Part shown: positions 7,975-16,907 of the stretch, one piece after another
How the letters are laid out: the number at the start of each line of letters is the position of its first letter
How positions within the stretch are numbered: position 1 is the stretch's first letter
Source: Streptomyces sp. H39-S7
Lineage (GTDB): Bacteria > Actinomycetota > Actinomycetes > Streptomycetales > Streptomycetaceae
Reading direction: 5' to 3'
Length of the DNA stretch: 64,000 nt
NCBI RefSeq assembly: GCF_027158205.1
Contig: NZ_JAPVLU010000001.1
Location: 1 to 64,000, forward strand
Program-made: the position numbers and the translations under genes
Notes under the pieces: model-generated
The model's database searches: none
What the model saw: the letters and a program-made list of their open reading frames with translations, nothing else
What the model was told of the DNA's origin: nothing

Positions 7975-10797
7975 CTACTCGGGGGTCTGCGTCGCCGCCG
8001 CGGTCTTCTTGGCCGTGGTCTTCTTCGCCGCGGTCTTCTTGGCAGCCGTGGTGGTCTTCTTCGCCGCGGTCTTCTTGGCCGGGGCCTTCTTGGCGGGAGC
8101 CTTCTTGGCCGCGGTCTTCTTCTTCGCCGGACCCTTGGCACGCTTCTCGGCGAGCAGCTCGTAGCCGCGCTCCGGCGTGATGGTCTCGACGTCGTCGTCG
8201 GTCCGCAGGGTCGCGTTCGTCTCGCCGTCGGTGACGTACGGGCCGAAGCGGCCGTCCTTGACGACGACCGGGCGCTCGCTGACCGGGTCGGTGCCCAGTT
8301 CCTTGAGCGGCGGCTTGGCGGCGGCGCGGCCGCGCTGCTTGGGCTGCGCGTAGATCGCCAGCGCCTCGTCGAGGGTGATGTCGAAGAGCTGGTCCTCGGT
8401 CTCCAGGGAGCGCGAGTCCGTGCCCTTCTTCAGATATGGGCCGTAGCGGCCGTTCTGCGCGGTGATCTCGACGCCCTCGGCGTCCGTGCCGACGACGCGC
8501 GGGAGCGACATCAGCTTGAGGGCGTCGGCGAGCGTCACCGTGTCGAGCTGCATGGACTTGAAGAGCGACGCGGTACGCGGCTTGATCGCGTTCTTGCCGG
8601 TCTTCGGGGTGTCCTCGGGCAGGACCTCGGTGACGTACGGCCCGTAGCGGCCGTCGCGGGCGATGATCGGGCGGCCGGTCTCCGGGTCGTTGCCCAGCTC
8701 GAAGTCGCCGCTGGGCTTGGCGAACAGCTCCTCGGCGTACGCGACGGACAGCTCGTCCGGCGGCAGTTCCTCGTGGACGTCGGCGCGCTGGTGGTTCTCC
8801 TCGCCCTTCTCGCCCCGCTCGATGTACGGGCCGTAGCGGCCGACCCGCAGCACGATGCCCTCACCGATGGGGAAGGAGGAGATCTCCCGGGCGTCGATGG
8901 CACCGAGGTCCTCGACGAGCTCCTTGAGGCCGCCGAGGTGGTCGCCGTCGCCGTTGCCGGCGTCCGCTGCCGAGGCCTTGGCCGCGGAGTCGGTGCCGCC
9001 GAAGTAGAAGTGCCGCAGCCACGGCACGGCCTGGGCCTCACCGCGGGCGATGCGGTCGAGGTCCTCTTCCATGGAAGCGGTGAAGTCGTAGTCGACGAGC
9101 CGGCCGAAGTGCTTCTCCAGCAGGTTGACGACGGCGAAGGAGAGGAAGGACGGCACGAGGGCCGTGCCCTTCTTGAAGACGTAGCCGCGGTCGAGGATCG
9201 TGCCGATGATCGACGCGTACGTCGACGGGCGGCCGATCTCGCGCTCTTCGAGCTCCTTGATCAGCGAGGCTTCGGTGTAGCGGGCCGGCGGCTTCGTGGC
9301 GTGACCGTCGACGGTCAGCTCCTCCGCCGTCAGCCCGTCGCCCTCGCTGACCTGCGGCAGCCGCCGCTCACGGTCGTCGAGCTCGGCGTTCGGGTCGTCC
9401 GCGCCCTCGACGTAGGCCTTCATGAAGCCGTGGAACGTGATGATCTTGCCGGAGGCGGAGAACTCCGCCGCGCGGCCGTCGCTCGACGTGCCACCGATCT
9501 TGACGGTGACGGAGTTGCCGACCGCGTCCTTCATCTGGGACGCGACGGTACGCATCCAGATCAGCTCGTAGAGCCGGAACTGGTCGCCGGTCAGACCGGT
9601 CTCCGCGGGGGTGCGGAAGCGGTCGCCGGAGGGGCGGATCGCCTCGTGCGCCTCCTGCGCGTTCTTCACCTTGCCGGTGTAGACGCGCGGCTTCTCCGGG
9701 AGGTACTCGGCACCGTAGAGCTGCGTGACCTGGGCGCGGGCGGCCTTGATCGCGGTCTCCGACAGCGTCGTGGAGTCCGTACGCATATAGGTGATGAAGC
9801 CGTTCTCGTACAGCTTCTGCGCCACCTGCATCGTCACCTTGGCACCGAAGCCCAGCTTGCGCGAGGCCTCCTGCTGCAGGGTCGTCGTGCGGAAGGGGGC
9901 GTACGGCGAACGGCGGTACGGCTTGGACTCGACGCTGCGGACGGCGAAGGCGCTGTCGGCGAGCGAGGCGGCCAGCGCGCGGGCGTTGACCTCGTCCAGG
10001 TGCAGGACGGTCGCGTTGTCCTTGAGCTGCCCGGTCGACGCGTCGAAGTCGCGGCCCTGGGCGATACGGCGACCGTCGACGCTGGTCAGACGGGCGGAGA
10101 CGGTCGACGGGTCGGAGGCGTCACCCGCGCGGCCGGTGGCGAAGGTGCCGCTCAGGTCCCAGTACTCGGCGGTGCGGAACGCGATGCGTTCGCGTTCCCG
10201 CTCGACGACGAGCCGGGTGGCGACGGACTGGACACGGCCGGCCGACAGGCGCGGCATGACCTTCTTCCACAGGACCGGCGAGACCTCGTAGCCGTAGAGG
10301 CGGTCGAGGATGCGGCGGGTCTCCTGGGCGTCGACGAGCGGCTGGTTCAGCTCGCGCGGGTTCGCGACCGCCGCCTGGATGGCTTCCTTGGTGATCTCGT
10401 GGAAGACCATCCGGCGGACCGGGACCTTGGGCTTGAGGACTTCCTGCAGGTGCCAGGCGATGGCCTCGCCCTCGCGGTCCTCATCGGTGGCGAGGAAGAG
10501 TTCGTCGGAATCCTTGAGCAGGTCCTTGAGCTTCTTGACCTGCGCCTTCTTGTCGGCGTTGACGACGTAGATCGGCTCGAAGTCACTGTCTACATTGACG
10601 CCGAGACGAGCCCACGGCTGGCCCTTGAACTCCGCCGGCACTTCGGCGGCCCCGTTGGGGAGGTCGCGGATGTGCCCGACGCTGGCCTCGACCACGTAGC
10701 CCGGGCCGAGATAGCTCTTGATCGTCTTCGCCTTGGCAGGCGACTCGACGATGACGAGTCGGCGGCCGCTCTTTGCGGTCTCGCGGGTCGGGGACAA
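7975..10797 (-). CDS. topA: DNA topoisomerase I
   Basis: Type IA topoisomerase of about 940 residues that relaxes negative supercoils. The TOPRIM domain begins at RRLVIVESPAKAKTI and has the acidic triad region TDEDREGEAIAWH. The active-site tyrosine lies in ITYMRTDSTTLS. The C-terminal region has four repeated zinc-free modules, each with an RYGPY or RFGPY signature, and ends in a long Lys/Ala tail of PAKK/AAKK repeats, typical of actinobacterial TopA and thought to aid processivity. The start is taken as the TTG at 10797, giving the usual MSPT-like N-terminus preceded by a GGAGAGAAG site; the frame is open to 10866, but that extension would run towards the integration site of element 1. The gene is probably essential. 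Confidence 0.95.
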   Translation of the reverse strand: MSPTRETAKSGRRLVIVESPAKAKTIKSYLGPGYVVEASVGHIRDLPNGAAEVPAEFKGQPWARLGVNVDSDFEPIYVVNADKKAQVKKLKDLLKDSDELFLATDEDREGEAIAWHLQEVLKPKVPVRRMVFHEITKEAIQAAVANPRELNQPLVDAQETRRILDRLYGYEVSPVLWKKVMPRLSAGRVQSVATRLVVERERERIAFRTAEYWDLSGTFATGRAGDASDPSTVSARLTSVDGRRIAQGRDFDASTGQLKDNATVLHLDEVNARALAASLADSAFAVRSVESKPYRRSPYAPFRTTTLQQEASRKLGFGAKVTMQVAQKLYENGFITYMRTDSTTLSETAIKAARAQVTQLYGAEYLPEKPRVYTGKVKNAQEAHEAIRPSGDRFRTPAETGLTGDQFRLYELIWMRTVASQMKDAVGNSVTVKIGGTSSDGRAAEFSASGKIITFHGFMKAYVEGADDPNAELDDRERRLPQVSEGDGLTAEELTVDGHATKPPARYTEASLIKELEEREIGRPSTYASIIGTILDRGYVFKKGTALVPSFLSFAVVNLLEKHFGRLVDYDFTASMEEDLDRIARGEAQAVPWLRHFYFGGTDSAAKASAADAGNGDGDHLGGLKELVEDLGAIDAREISSFPIGEGIVLRVGRYGPYIERGEKGEENHQRADVHEELPPDELSVAYAEELFAKPSGDFELGNDPETGRPIIARDGRYGPYVTEVLPEDTPKTGKNAIKPRTASLFKSMQLDTVTLADALKLMSLPRVVGTDAEGVEITAQNGRYGPYLKKGTDSRSLETEDQLFDITLDEALAIYAQPKQRGRAAAKPPLKELGTDPVSERPVVVKDGRFGPYVTDGETNATLRTDDDVETITPERGYELLAEKRAKGPAKKKTAAKKAPAKKAPAKKTAAKKTTTAAKKTAAKKTTAKKTAAATQTPE

Positions 10798-10894
10798 CTT
10801 CGCTCTTCTCTCCGGGTCGAAGGGGTTCGCTGCGGAGTGTGACCGTACATCCCGGTCCCATGTCAAACGCGAAAAGTCCGCAACGCCACTCGAA

Positions 10895-10905
10895 CGGTAA
10901 CCCGA
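10895..10905. repeat. attL core candidate of element 1
   Basis: CGGTAACCCGA, identical to 28461-28471. It lies 98 bp upstream of the topA start and 51 bp upstream of the integrase start, the usual spacing for an integrase beside its own attachment site. A short identity is expected for serine integrases. Confidence 0.7.
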
Positions 10906-10955
10906 TGTACGTTCTAACCTTTACAGCACACTGTCACACAGTAAAGGGGGCGCAG

Positions 10956-12572
10956 GTGAAGGCTACGTCCACCTGGCGACTTGTGCCGGAGCTTGAGAAG
11001 GCTCTAGCCGAAGGTATGACGGTCGAAGAATGGATCGGGGACAGGTGCCCTGTCTGCTCCTACGCCCGCATCAGCGAGGACAAGCTAGAGGGCGAAGCCA
11101 TCGGTGTCGGCAGGCAGCACGCCAACAACGATCAAGCTGCGGTTGACCTGAACTGGGTAGTGGTCGCCCGGTACACCGACAACCACATCACCGCCGCTGA
11201 CCCCGATATCCAGCGCCCCGCCTTCCTTGAAATGGTGCGCGATCTCCGAGCCAGGCGTACGCCTGATGGGGTACCCGTTTGCGGCATCATCGCGGTAGCC
11301 GAGGATCGCGTACGCAGGCTGCCCGAAGACTTCCTACGAGTACACCGAGCACTGACGGTGGACCGCCAGGGGTGCTTCTACGTGGTGGACGAGAAGCGCC
11401 ACGTCGATGTGCACTCCGATGGAGCACAGGTTGTCGGTCTCGTCACATCTTCCTCTGATGAGAGGGAGGTATCGAAGATCAAACGGCGCTCGGAGCGCTC
11501 TATCCGCGATCGGGCCCGAGAGGGCAAGCAGTCCGGCGGACATCGCCGTTTCGGTTGGCTGCCGGCGGACGCGAAGGCAGGTCGGCCGAACAATGACCGT
11601 CTCGATCCGGCGGAGGCTCCATACCTGCGCACGGCCATCGAGGACATCATGACCGGCAAGTCCGAGCGGACCGTGACGCAATGGCTCATCGCTGAGAAGG
11701 TCCCCACCGTGAAGGGTGGGAAGTGGCAGAGCACGACCGTGCGGAACATGGTCAGCAATCCCGCGATCTGCGGCTACCGGATGCTGGACGGCGAGCTGGT
11801 GCGTGATCCGGAGACCGGTCTCCCCGTGGTCGGTGACTGGGAGACGATCGCGACGCCCGAGGAGTGGAAGAAGGTTCTCCGGCGCTACAACAGCTACTAC
11901 AAGGTGGACCCGGAGACCCTCAAGGGAGACCCGAGCCGGGGGGTGCGCAAGCGCCGCAAAGAGATCACCCAGACCCGCAAGTACCTGATGTCCGGCTACC
12001 TGCGCTGCGGCCGGGTGGACCTGTCGGATCAGCGGTGCCTCTCGACCATGGTCGGCAACCCCGTCAGCGACAGGGCTCCCCATGGCACCTACGCCTGCAA
12101 TGCGTCGAACTGCCCCGGAGTGGCACGGCGGATGGACTTGGTGGACAAGTCCATCACCAAGCTTGTTCAGACGATTCTCTCGCAGCAGTACGCCGCCAAG
12201 GAGCCCCAACACCGGGAATGGCACGGGCAAGCGATCCTGGATTCCCTGGTGAAGCGGAAGCGTCTCCTCAAGGAGGCGTACAACAGTGGCGCGGTACAGC
12301 CTGCCGACTTCTTCGAGATGCTTCCCGAACTCGACTTTCAGATCCTGGAATCGGAGAAGGATCAGGAAGAGTTCCTGGTCGCACAAGAGGCGCAGAACTT
12401 CCTAGCGGGGTTCACAACCGAGCGTTGGACGAAGTTCGATCTCCGCCAGAAGCGGATTGCGATCGGAACCGTCATACAGACGGTGATCGTCCATCCCTTG
12501 CCACAAGGGCGTTCCACCCGCGCGCCGTTCGATCCGGACCTCTTGGAGGTCATCTTCCGACCTAAGACATGA
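10956..12572 (+). CDS. Large serine recombinase (integrase) of element 1
   Basis: About 538 residues. The N-terminal resolvase-type catalytic domain carries the nucleophilic serine in CSYARISED near residue 30, with downstream helices ending in the REVSKIKRRSERSI region. It is followed by the recombinase domain (GWLPAD, then AEAPYLRTAIEDI and the WQSTTVRNMVSNPAICGYRM stretch) and a zinc-ribbon-like region with Cys pairs (YLRCGR and ACNASNCPG). The C-terminus is helical. It should insert and excise element 1 at the 11-bp core. The frame is open upstream to 10773, but the GTG at 10956 has AAAGGGGG five bases before it. It converges on the small gene at 12562-12705, overlapping its tail by 11 bp. 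Confidence 0.9.
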   Translation: MKATSTWRLVPELEKALAEGMTVEEWIGDRCPVCSYARISEDKLEGEAIGVGRQHANNDQAAVDLNWVVVARYTDNHITAADPDIQRPAFLEMVRDLRARRTPDGVPVCGIIAVAEDRVRRLPEDFLRVHRALTVDRQGCFYVVDEKRHVDVHSDGAQVVGLVTSSSDEREVSKIKRRSERSIRDRAREGKQSGGHRRFGWLPADAKAGRPNNDRLDPAEAPYLRTAIEDIMTGKSERTVTQWLIAEKVPTVKGGKWQSTTVRNMVSNPAICGYRMLDGELVRDPETGLPVVGDWETIATPEEWKKVLRRYNSYYKVDPETLKGDPSRGVRKRRKEITQTRKYLMSGYLRCGRVDLSDQRCLSTMVGNPVSDRAPHGTYACNASNCPGVARRMDLVDKSITKLVQTILSQQYAAKEPQHREWHGQAILDSLVKRKRLLKEAYNSGAVQPADFFEMLPELDFQILESEKDQEEFLVAQEAQNFLAGFTTERWTKFDLRQKRIAIGTVIQTVIVHPLPQGRSTRAPFDPDLLEVIFRPKT

Positions 12573-12705
12573 ACAGATCGTGCAGGATTTCCAGCTGCTC
12601 TTCGCTCAGGCGGGGGGCAGCTTTGGCTTGCTCCTCAGCCCACGCGTCAATCCGTGCCTGAACGGCGTCCTCGCAGGTAGGCGCAGCGGTGGCCACTGTG
12701 GTCAT
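12562..12705 (-). CDS. Small helical AICE protein (47 aa)
   Basis: A 47-residue protein whose start ATG overlaps the stop of the replication gene (ATGA), so it is probably translationally coupled. After a short Thr/Ala leader it holds one amphipathic helical segment, QARIDAWAEEQAKAAPRLSE, then EQLEILHDLF. The same pattern recurs in the protein at 28193-28417 near the opposite end of the element. No helix-turn-helix is obvious. Its position between rep and int would suit an excision or copy-control factor, but that is only inference from location. Confidence 0.6.
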   Translation of the reverse strand: MTTVATAAPTCEDAVQARIDAWAEEQAKAAPRLSEEQLEILHDLFMS

Positions 12706-14267
12706 GACTCCCCCTCGTACTTGAGTTGCGCGGCGAGGTTGTGTTGTTGGCGTGTGGTTTCGGCGAGGAGTGCTTCCCCTGGGCTGTATCCGTTGCCGAG
12801 ATAGGCCCAGGAGGCTTCGGTGATGAGGGTGGTGTTTTCTTGTTCGTGCTCGGGTAGACCGGCACGGATGCGTTCGTGGGCGCGTTCGGTGCGCCAAGTG
12901 CGGCGTGCGCCGCGCAGTTCGCCGAGGGTCGTGGAGTAGCGACGGGATTTGCTGGAGAAGTGGCCCCGAAAGCCGAGCATGTGCGCCCAGTGGCGCAGTT
13001 TGAGGTGTGCCAGGTCGGGGATCCCGCCGAGGTCCCAGGCCGTGCGGATCATTTGGCGAACGTGTCGCTGCACCACAAGGTGGACGAGGGGTTGACCTTG
13101 CCCGGTGCCGTCGCAGGGTAGGCACTCGGTGCGGCGTCCGTCGGTGATGCGAAAGCCGCGCCCTTTGCAGTGGGGGCAGGTCACAGAGCGGTCGAGGGTC
13201 CCCGCGGTCTCTGCTCCCTTGGTGGCGTACTTCGCGACGTAGGCCGCCACCTTGTGATCGGTGAGCTTGTTCAGGGACGCGCTCAGGGGCCGTACGTCGA
13301 TCTGCCGACCCCAGCGGAAGAGGCGGGAGCCGATCGCGTCGTTGTCGTCCAGGCGCACGGAGACGGCTTTCGCGGCGGCCCGGATCGCCTTGATCAGAAC
13401 CTGTGTGGTCGCGTCAGCGGGGGGTTCTTGGTCGCTGCCTTCGGGCCCGTCGAAGCGGATGATCGCGTGGTAGTGGACCAGGCCGCGCTTTTGGTACTCG
13501 GCGACCTTGGCGAAGGAGATCCGCAGGACCTTGTTCAGGGCGCGGACGGTCAGGCTGAGTGCGGCGGCGACGGTGCGGCGGAGGTAGACAGTGAAGCGCT
13601 GCCACAGGGCGGGGGCGTGCGCGTTCCACAGCACGGCCCCGCTGTAGTCGTAGCGGGTGGGGTTGATCGGGGTGCCCAAGGACGGGTCGTCGAGAGTGTG
13701 GCGGTGGCCGCACTTGCAGGTGAGACGGGTACCCGTAGTGTTCTTGGCCCGGTTGTGAACCGCGCCGAACGACGGGGCGGTGAAGGTGGCGAACACCCGG
13801 GGGTGCCCGGAGACGCTTTCCGGAATGCCCTTGCCGCCGCAAAGCCCGGCTTTGATCAATTGGTAGGTGTCGGTGGCGTAGACGCGGGAACAGGCCGCGC
13901 AGCGCGAGGCACGGCGGTTGCCGCACGGCAGCAGGAGCCTGCCCGTGGGGTGGTCATCAGTGGTGAACACATGCAGGGCTTCACCGGTGTGCGCGTTGAG
14001 AGTGGCGGAGTAGCCGGTGAGCTGGACGGGGTGGGTGCAGCCGCCGAGGCGGTCGATCTGTTCCTGGACGCGGTCGAAGTCGAGGAGTTGGGCCAGGGCG
14101 AGCAGGTCACGGGCAGCGGTGCCGACCACGGGCGCGGCCGGGGGTGGTTCGGATGAGGTGGGGGGCGGGGTGCTGAGGGTGGCGAGCTGGGCAGGGGGGC
14201 ACCACCGGGCGAGCAGGTTGTGTGCGGCCCGGCTGGTGTGCGGCGTGGCCGGGGCGGGGGTGGTCAT
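12702..14267 (-). CDS. RepSA-family replication initiator
   Basis: About 521 residues. It resembles the replication initiators of Streptomyces integrating plasmids such as pSAM2. Visible motifs are two Cys clusters at the N-terminal side (CGNRRASRCAACSRVY, then CKCGHRH), a His-x-His metal motif in GLVHYHAIIRFDG, a candidate catalytic tyrosine with lysine in VAAYVAKYATKG, and a CxxCxGxG-type cluster (CPHCKGRG, CLPCDGTG). These fit a rolling-circle-type HUH endonuclease. It would nick an origin and allow excised element 1 to replicate before or after transfer. The start ATG at 14267 follows an AAGGA-containing site; the open frame continues to 14423 without a better signal. It is the penultimate gene of a leftward operon. 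Confidence 0.85.
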   Translation of the reverse strand: MTTPAPATPHTSRAAHNLLARWCPPAQLATLSTPPPTSSEPPPAAPVVGTAARDLLALAQLLDFDRVQEQIDRLGGCTHPVQLTGYSATLNAHTGEALHVFTTDDHPTGRLLLPCGNRRASRCAACSRVYATDTYQLIKAGLCGGKGIPESVSGHPRVFATFTAPSFGAVHNRAKNTTGTRLTCKCGHRHTLDDPSLGTPINPTRYDYSGAVLWNAHAPALWQRFTVYLRRTVAAALSLTVRALNKVLRISFAKVAEYQKRGLVHYHAIIRFDGPEGSDQEPPADATTQVLIKAIRAAAKAVSVRLDDNDAIGSRLFRWGRQIDVRPLSASLNKLTDHKVAAYVAKYATKGAETAGTLDRSVTCPHCKGRGFRITDGRRTECLPCDGTGQGQPLVHLVVQRHVRQMIRTAWDLGGIPDLAHLKLRHWAHMLGFRGHFSSKSRRYSTTLGELRGARRTWRTERAHERIRAGLPEHEQENTTLITEASWAYLGNGYSPGEALLAETTRQQHNLAAQLKYEGES

Positions 14268-14394
14268 GGTGGCGGTGTCCTTCCTTGCGGTAGGGGCGGC
14301 CCGGCCAGGAACGGCATGCGCGCGGGCATGGCGGTTCCTGGCCGGAGCCACAGGGGGTTTGAGCAGAGGGGGAGTTAGGCCGGCGGCCGGATGC

Positions 14395-15075
14395 TCAGGC
14401 AGTGAGTTGCGCGTGCACGGCACCGGCCAGTGGGGAGGCGACGCCGAGGCGACTGGCCAATTCCGGGGCGGTGATGTGCTGCCCGTGCCGTTGCTGATGG
14501 TCGGCAGCTATCCGGCGCCCTGCTTCCAGCAGCGGAGCGGGGACCGGCCGGGAGACCGCAGCGGGAGCGGCCGGGCCGGGCACCATGGCCGCAGTCGTAG
14601 CGGTCGGGACCGGGCCGGAGGCCATAGCCGGTTCCGGTGAGATCGCGGGAGCGGTCGAGGGGTCCGGGGTGCTGGTGTGGAAGTGAGCCAGGAGCAGGGG
14701 CCCGACCTTGCCCCAGCCCAGGAGCAGGAGGGGTGCGACGGTGTCCAGGGCGGCGCGGCCGTAGTGCCGGGCGGCGAGGGGTTCGGCGATGTTCAGGGCC
14801 AGGGTGAGGAGCCCGCACACGTGCATGAGGCGTTGTGCCGGGGCGAGTTCGGCCGGGGCGACGCCATGCAAGGCCAGGTGGCGCAGGGCGACCAGCAGGC
14901 CGACCACGGACAGATCCACCATGGGGGCGATCAATGGTGCGATCGGGTGTGGGACGCCCAGGCGAAGCGCCAGGGACCAGACGTTGCCGAAAGAGAAGGT
15001 GAAGGCCAAGGCCGCGATGACCGCCATCACGGCCGTGACGATGCGCTGCGTGTTGCGGTCGGCGGTGGCGGTCAT
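14395..15075 (-). CDS. DUF2637 membrane protein (Spd-type, plasmid spread)
   Basis: About 226 residues. The N-terminal half has roughly four membrane helices (IVTAVMAVIAALAFTFSF, PLIAPMVDLSVVGLLVALRHL, LLTLALNIAEPLAARHYG and APLLLLGWGKVGPLLLA), matching the DUF2637 family often encoded beside tra genes. The C-terminal part is a Pro/Ala-rich linker followed by a small winged-helix-like segment (HITAPELASRLGVASPLAGAV). Spd proteins help an incoming element spread between compartments of the recipient mycelium, probably at septal membranes. It lies between the translocase and rep in the same leftward operon. The start is the ATG at 15075 after AAAGGGGGACA. Confidence 0.8.
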   Translation of the reverse strand: MTATADRNTQRIVTAVMAVIAALAFTFSFGNVWSLALRLGVPHPIAPLIAPMVDLSVVGLLVALRHLALHGVAPAELAPAQRLMHVCGLLTLALNIAEPLAARHYGRAALDTVAPLLLLGWGKVGPLLLAHFHTSTPDPSTAPAISPEPAMASGPVPTATTAAMVPGPAAPAAVSRPVPAPLLEAGRRIAADHQQRHGQHITAPELASRLGVASPLAGAVHAQLTA

Positions 15076-15115
15076 CGCGGGGTGTCCCCCTTTCGGTCGG
15101 TGGGGTGAGGCGGGG

Positions 15116-16516
15116 TCAGCGGCCGTCACGGGGGCGAGGGTGGTTCTTGAACATCACCGGCGGTGCGGCCAGGGCCACGGCGAGCAGGTCCGTGGGGTCG
15201 GCGGTCAGGTGGGCGGTGTCGGCGGCGATCTGCGCGGCGTAGTACGGGTCCACCTCCGGCATCCGAACCCGGATGAAGCCTTCCTGGCCCTGGGTGACCA
15301 TGGCCGCGACGCCGACGTATCCGGGGTCCTGCAACAGCACCGGATTGGCGTCCGGCCAGTTGCGGATGTCCTCCCCGAGCGCGGCCACCGAGGCTTCCGC
15401 CGTCTTCTGTGCGAAGGACAGCCCCACCGGGCACACGTCCCGGATGAACGTCGGGATCGCATCACCCGTGGCTTTCTGGGTGGCGAGGATGACCACCATC
15501 CCGATCGAACGGCCCTTCTTGACGAGGTCTTCCACTAGCCGGGCGTTCTCCGCAGCCAGCGCAGCCAGGGCCTTGGTCTTGGGGTCGCTGCCCTTGTGGT
15601 CACGGAAGTAGGTGTGCGCTTCATCGATGATCACGACGACCAGCGGCCATTCCGGGGACGGGCCGACGTGCCACATGTTGGCCACCCCCAGCACCCGCCG
15701 GATGGTGGACGAGCGCTCACGTCGCAACGCGACGAGCCGCTTAAGTAGCTCGTTGGCTTCCTCCAGGTCATCACCGGCGAAGGCGAAGAGACGTTTCACC
15801 ATGTCGGCGTAGTCGCCCTCATCGGCCGAGGACACCTTTCCGTCCAGGACAACGATCTGCACCGCGCCGGATGGCGCCAGGCGGCACACGATGGCGTTGA
15901 TCAGGGACGTTTTCCCGTACCCGGGCAGGCCGGCAACCGTGATGCCGGGGATGTTGGACACCCGCAGGCTCACCAGCTCGGCGTACTCGTCCACGCCCAG
16001 ATCCCACAGGCTCACGTCCGCCAGCGGCAGCCCGGAGGGGACGAACGTGGTGGGGACGATCAGGGGGTCCGTGCGCACCGCGCGCATGATGACCTTGCCG
16101 GGTCCGTTCTGCCGTACCGACAGCCGGGTGCATCCCCAGTCGTCCGCCAGGTAGGCCGCCTTGTTCTTGAAGTCCTCCAGCCCCACGTTCGGCAGGCAGT
16201 TCGCGTGCACGATGACGCCGAACCGGTCCGGGATCGTCGAGATCTTCGGGCGCAGCTCCCGGGGCTTGGGAATCTGCCCGTCCTTGGCGGTAATCGACGC
16301 GACGAAGGTCGGGGTTTTGTCGAGGACCGACAGGCCGCACATCACGGAGACGCGCGGCCACCGGCGCCGTATCCGTGCCGCCTGTCGGATGCTGGCCCGC
16401 ATCTCGGTATCGGCCCGCACGTAGCGGACGGTGATCCGGATGCCCAGCACCAGGAACACCAGCAGGCCAAGGGCCACGAGCAACGGCGCGTAGTGGGTGA
16501 CCGTCTGGGGGGTCAT
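15116..16516 (-). CDS. TraB/FtsK-like DNA translocase
   Basis: A 466-residue transfer protein. One N-terminal membrane helix (YAPLLVALGLLVFLVLGI) anchors an FtsK/SpoIIIE-type ATPase with Walker A GLPGYGKTS and Walker B PLVVVIIDEAHTYF. Streptomyces conjugation needs only this type of hexameric pump, which moves double-stranded DNA from donor to recipient after binding short repeats in the clt region. The start overlaps the preceding small gene by four bases, so it belongs to the 17251 to 12562 operon. A C-terminal winged helix for repeat recognition is not obvious and may be reduced. Confidence 0.88.
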   Translation of the reverse strand: MTPQTVTHYAPLLVALGLLVFLVLGIRITVRYVRADTEMRASIRQAARIRRRWPRVSVMCGLSVLDKTPTFVASITAKDGQIPKPRELRPKISTIPDRFGVIVHANCLPNVGLEDFKNKAAYLADDWGCTRLSVRQNGPGKVIMRAVRTDPLIVPTTFVPSGLPLADVSLWDLGVDEYAELVSLRVSNIPGITVAGLPGYGKTSLINAIVCRLAPSGAVQIVVLDGKVSSADEGDYADMVKRLFAFAGDDLEEANELLKRLVALRRERSSTIRRVLGVANMWHVGPSPEWPLVVVIIDEAHTYFRDHKGSDPKTKALAALAAENARLVEDLVKKGRSIGMVVILATQKATGDAIPTFIRDVCPVGLSFAQKTAEASVAALGEDIRNWPDANPVLLQDPGYVGVAAMVTQGQEGFIRVRMPEVDPYYAAQIAADTAHLTADPTDLLAVALAAPPVMFKNHPRPRDGR

Positions 16517-16716
16517 GCCGTCCTCCTTTCGTTGTGGGTGTCGAACAGGAACTCGACCAGGGCCAATTCGAAATCGCCCCAGTCCGTCAGGTTGTCCAGC
16601 GGCGGATAGCCGTGGGCGACAAGCAGCGCGCCCATCGACTTCACGAACTGTTCGGTGAACCGGTCATCGCCGGGCACGTGGTCCAGCGGGTAGGCGCGTG
16701 GCGGGCCGAACATCAC
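16513..16716 (-). CDS. Small AICE protein, paralogue of its neighbour (67 aa)
   Basis: A 67-residue acidic protein. It shares its plan with the gene upstream: an aromatic Pro-Leu start (RAYPLDHVPGDD), a helix ending LLVAHGYPPL and a closing helix FELALVEFLFD. Its GTG start overlaps the stop of the upstream gene and its own stop overlaps the translocase start, so all three are coupled. The function is unknown; it is conserved in position in AICE transfer operons. Confidence 0.65.
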   Translation of the reverse strand: MMFGPPRAYPLDHVPGDDRFTEQFVKSMGALLVAHGYPPLDNLTDWGDFELALVEFLFDTHNERRTA

Positions 16717-16907
16717 GCGGCACCGCCCCGGTAGAGGAACCGGAACAGGCCCACGTGCAGGTCGATCAGGTCCGGGCCCGTGGTGACGGGCGGGTAGCCG
16801 TGCGCCTCCAGGACCTTGACCACGTCGAGGAGCAGGCCCGCCGTGAAGCGGGGATCGTCGTCATCCGGTACGAGCGGATAGACCCGCTCCGCAGGCGCGG
16901 CGGTCAC
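16713..16907 (-). CDS. Small AICE protein, paralogue of its neighbour (64 aa)
   Basis: A 64-residue acidic protein with the pattern RVYPLVPDDDDPRFT, then VVKVLEAHGYPPV and a closing helix LHVGLFRFLY. It aligns along its whole length with the next gene, indicating a tandem duplication followed by divergence. The start overlaps the stop of the preceding gene by four bases. No catalytic or metal-binding residues are seen; a structural or adaptor role in transfer is possible. Confidence 0.65.
   Translation of the reverse strand: MTAAPAERVYPLVPDDDDPRFTAGLLLDVVKVLEAHGYPPVTTGPDLIDLHVGLFRFLYRGGAA

Noticed and set aside
13170..14156. A 328-codon plus-strand frame opposite rep.
   Set aside because: Antisense to conserved initiator motifs and Val/Gly/Asp rich.
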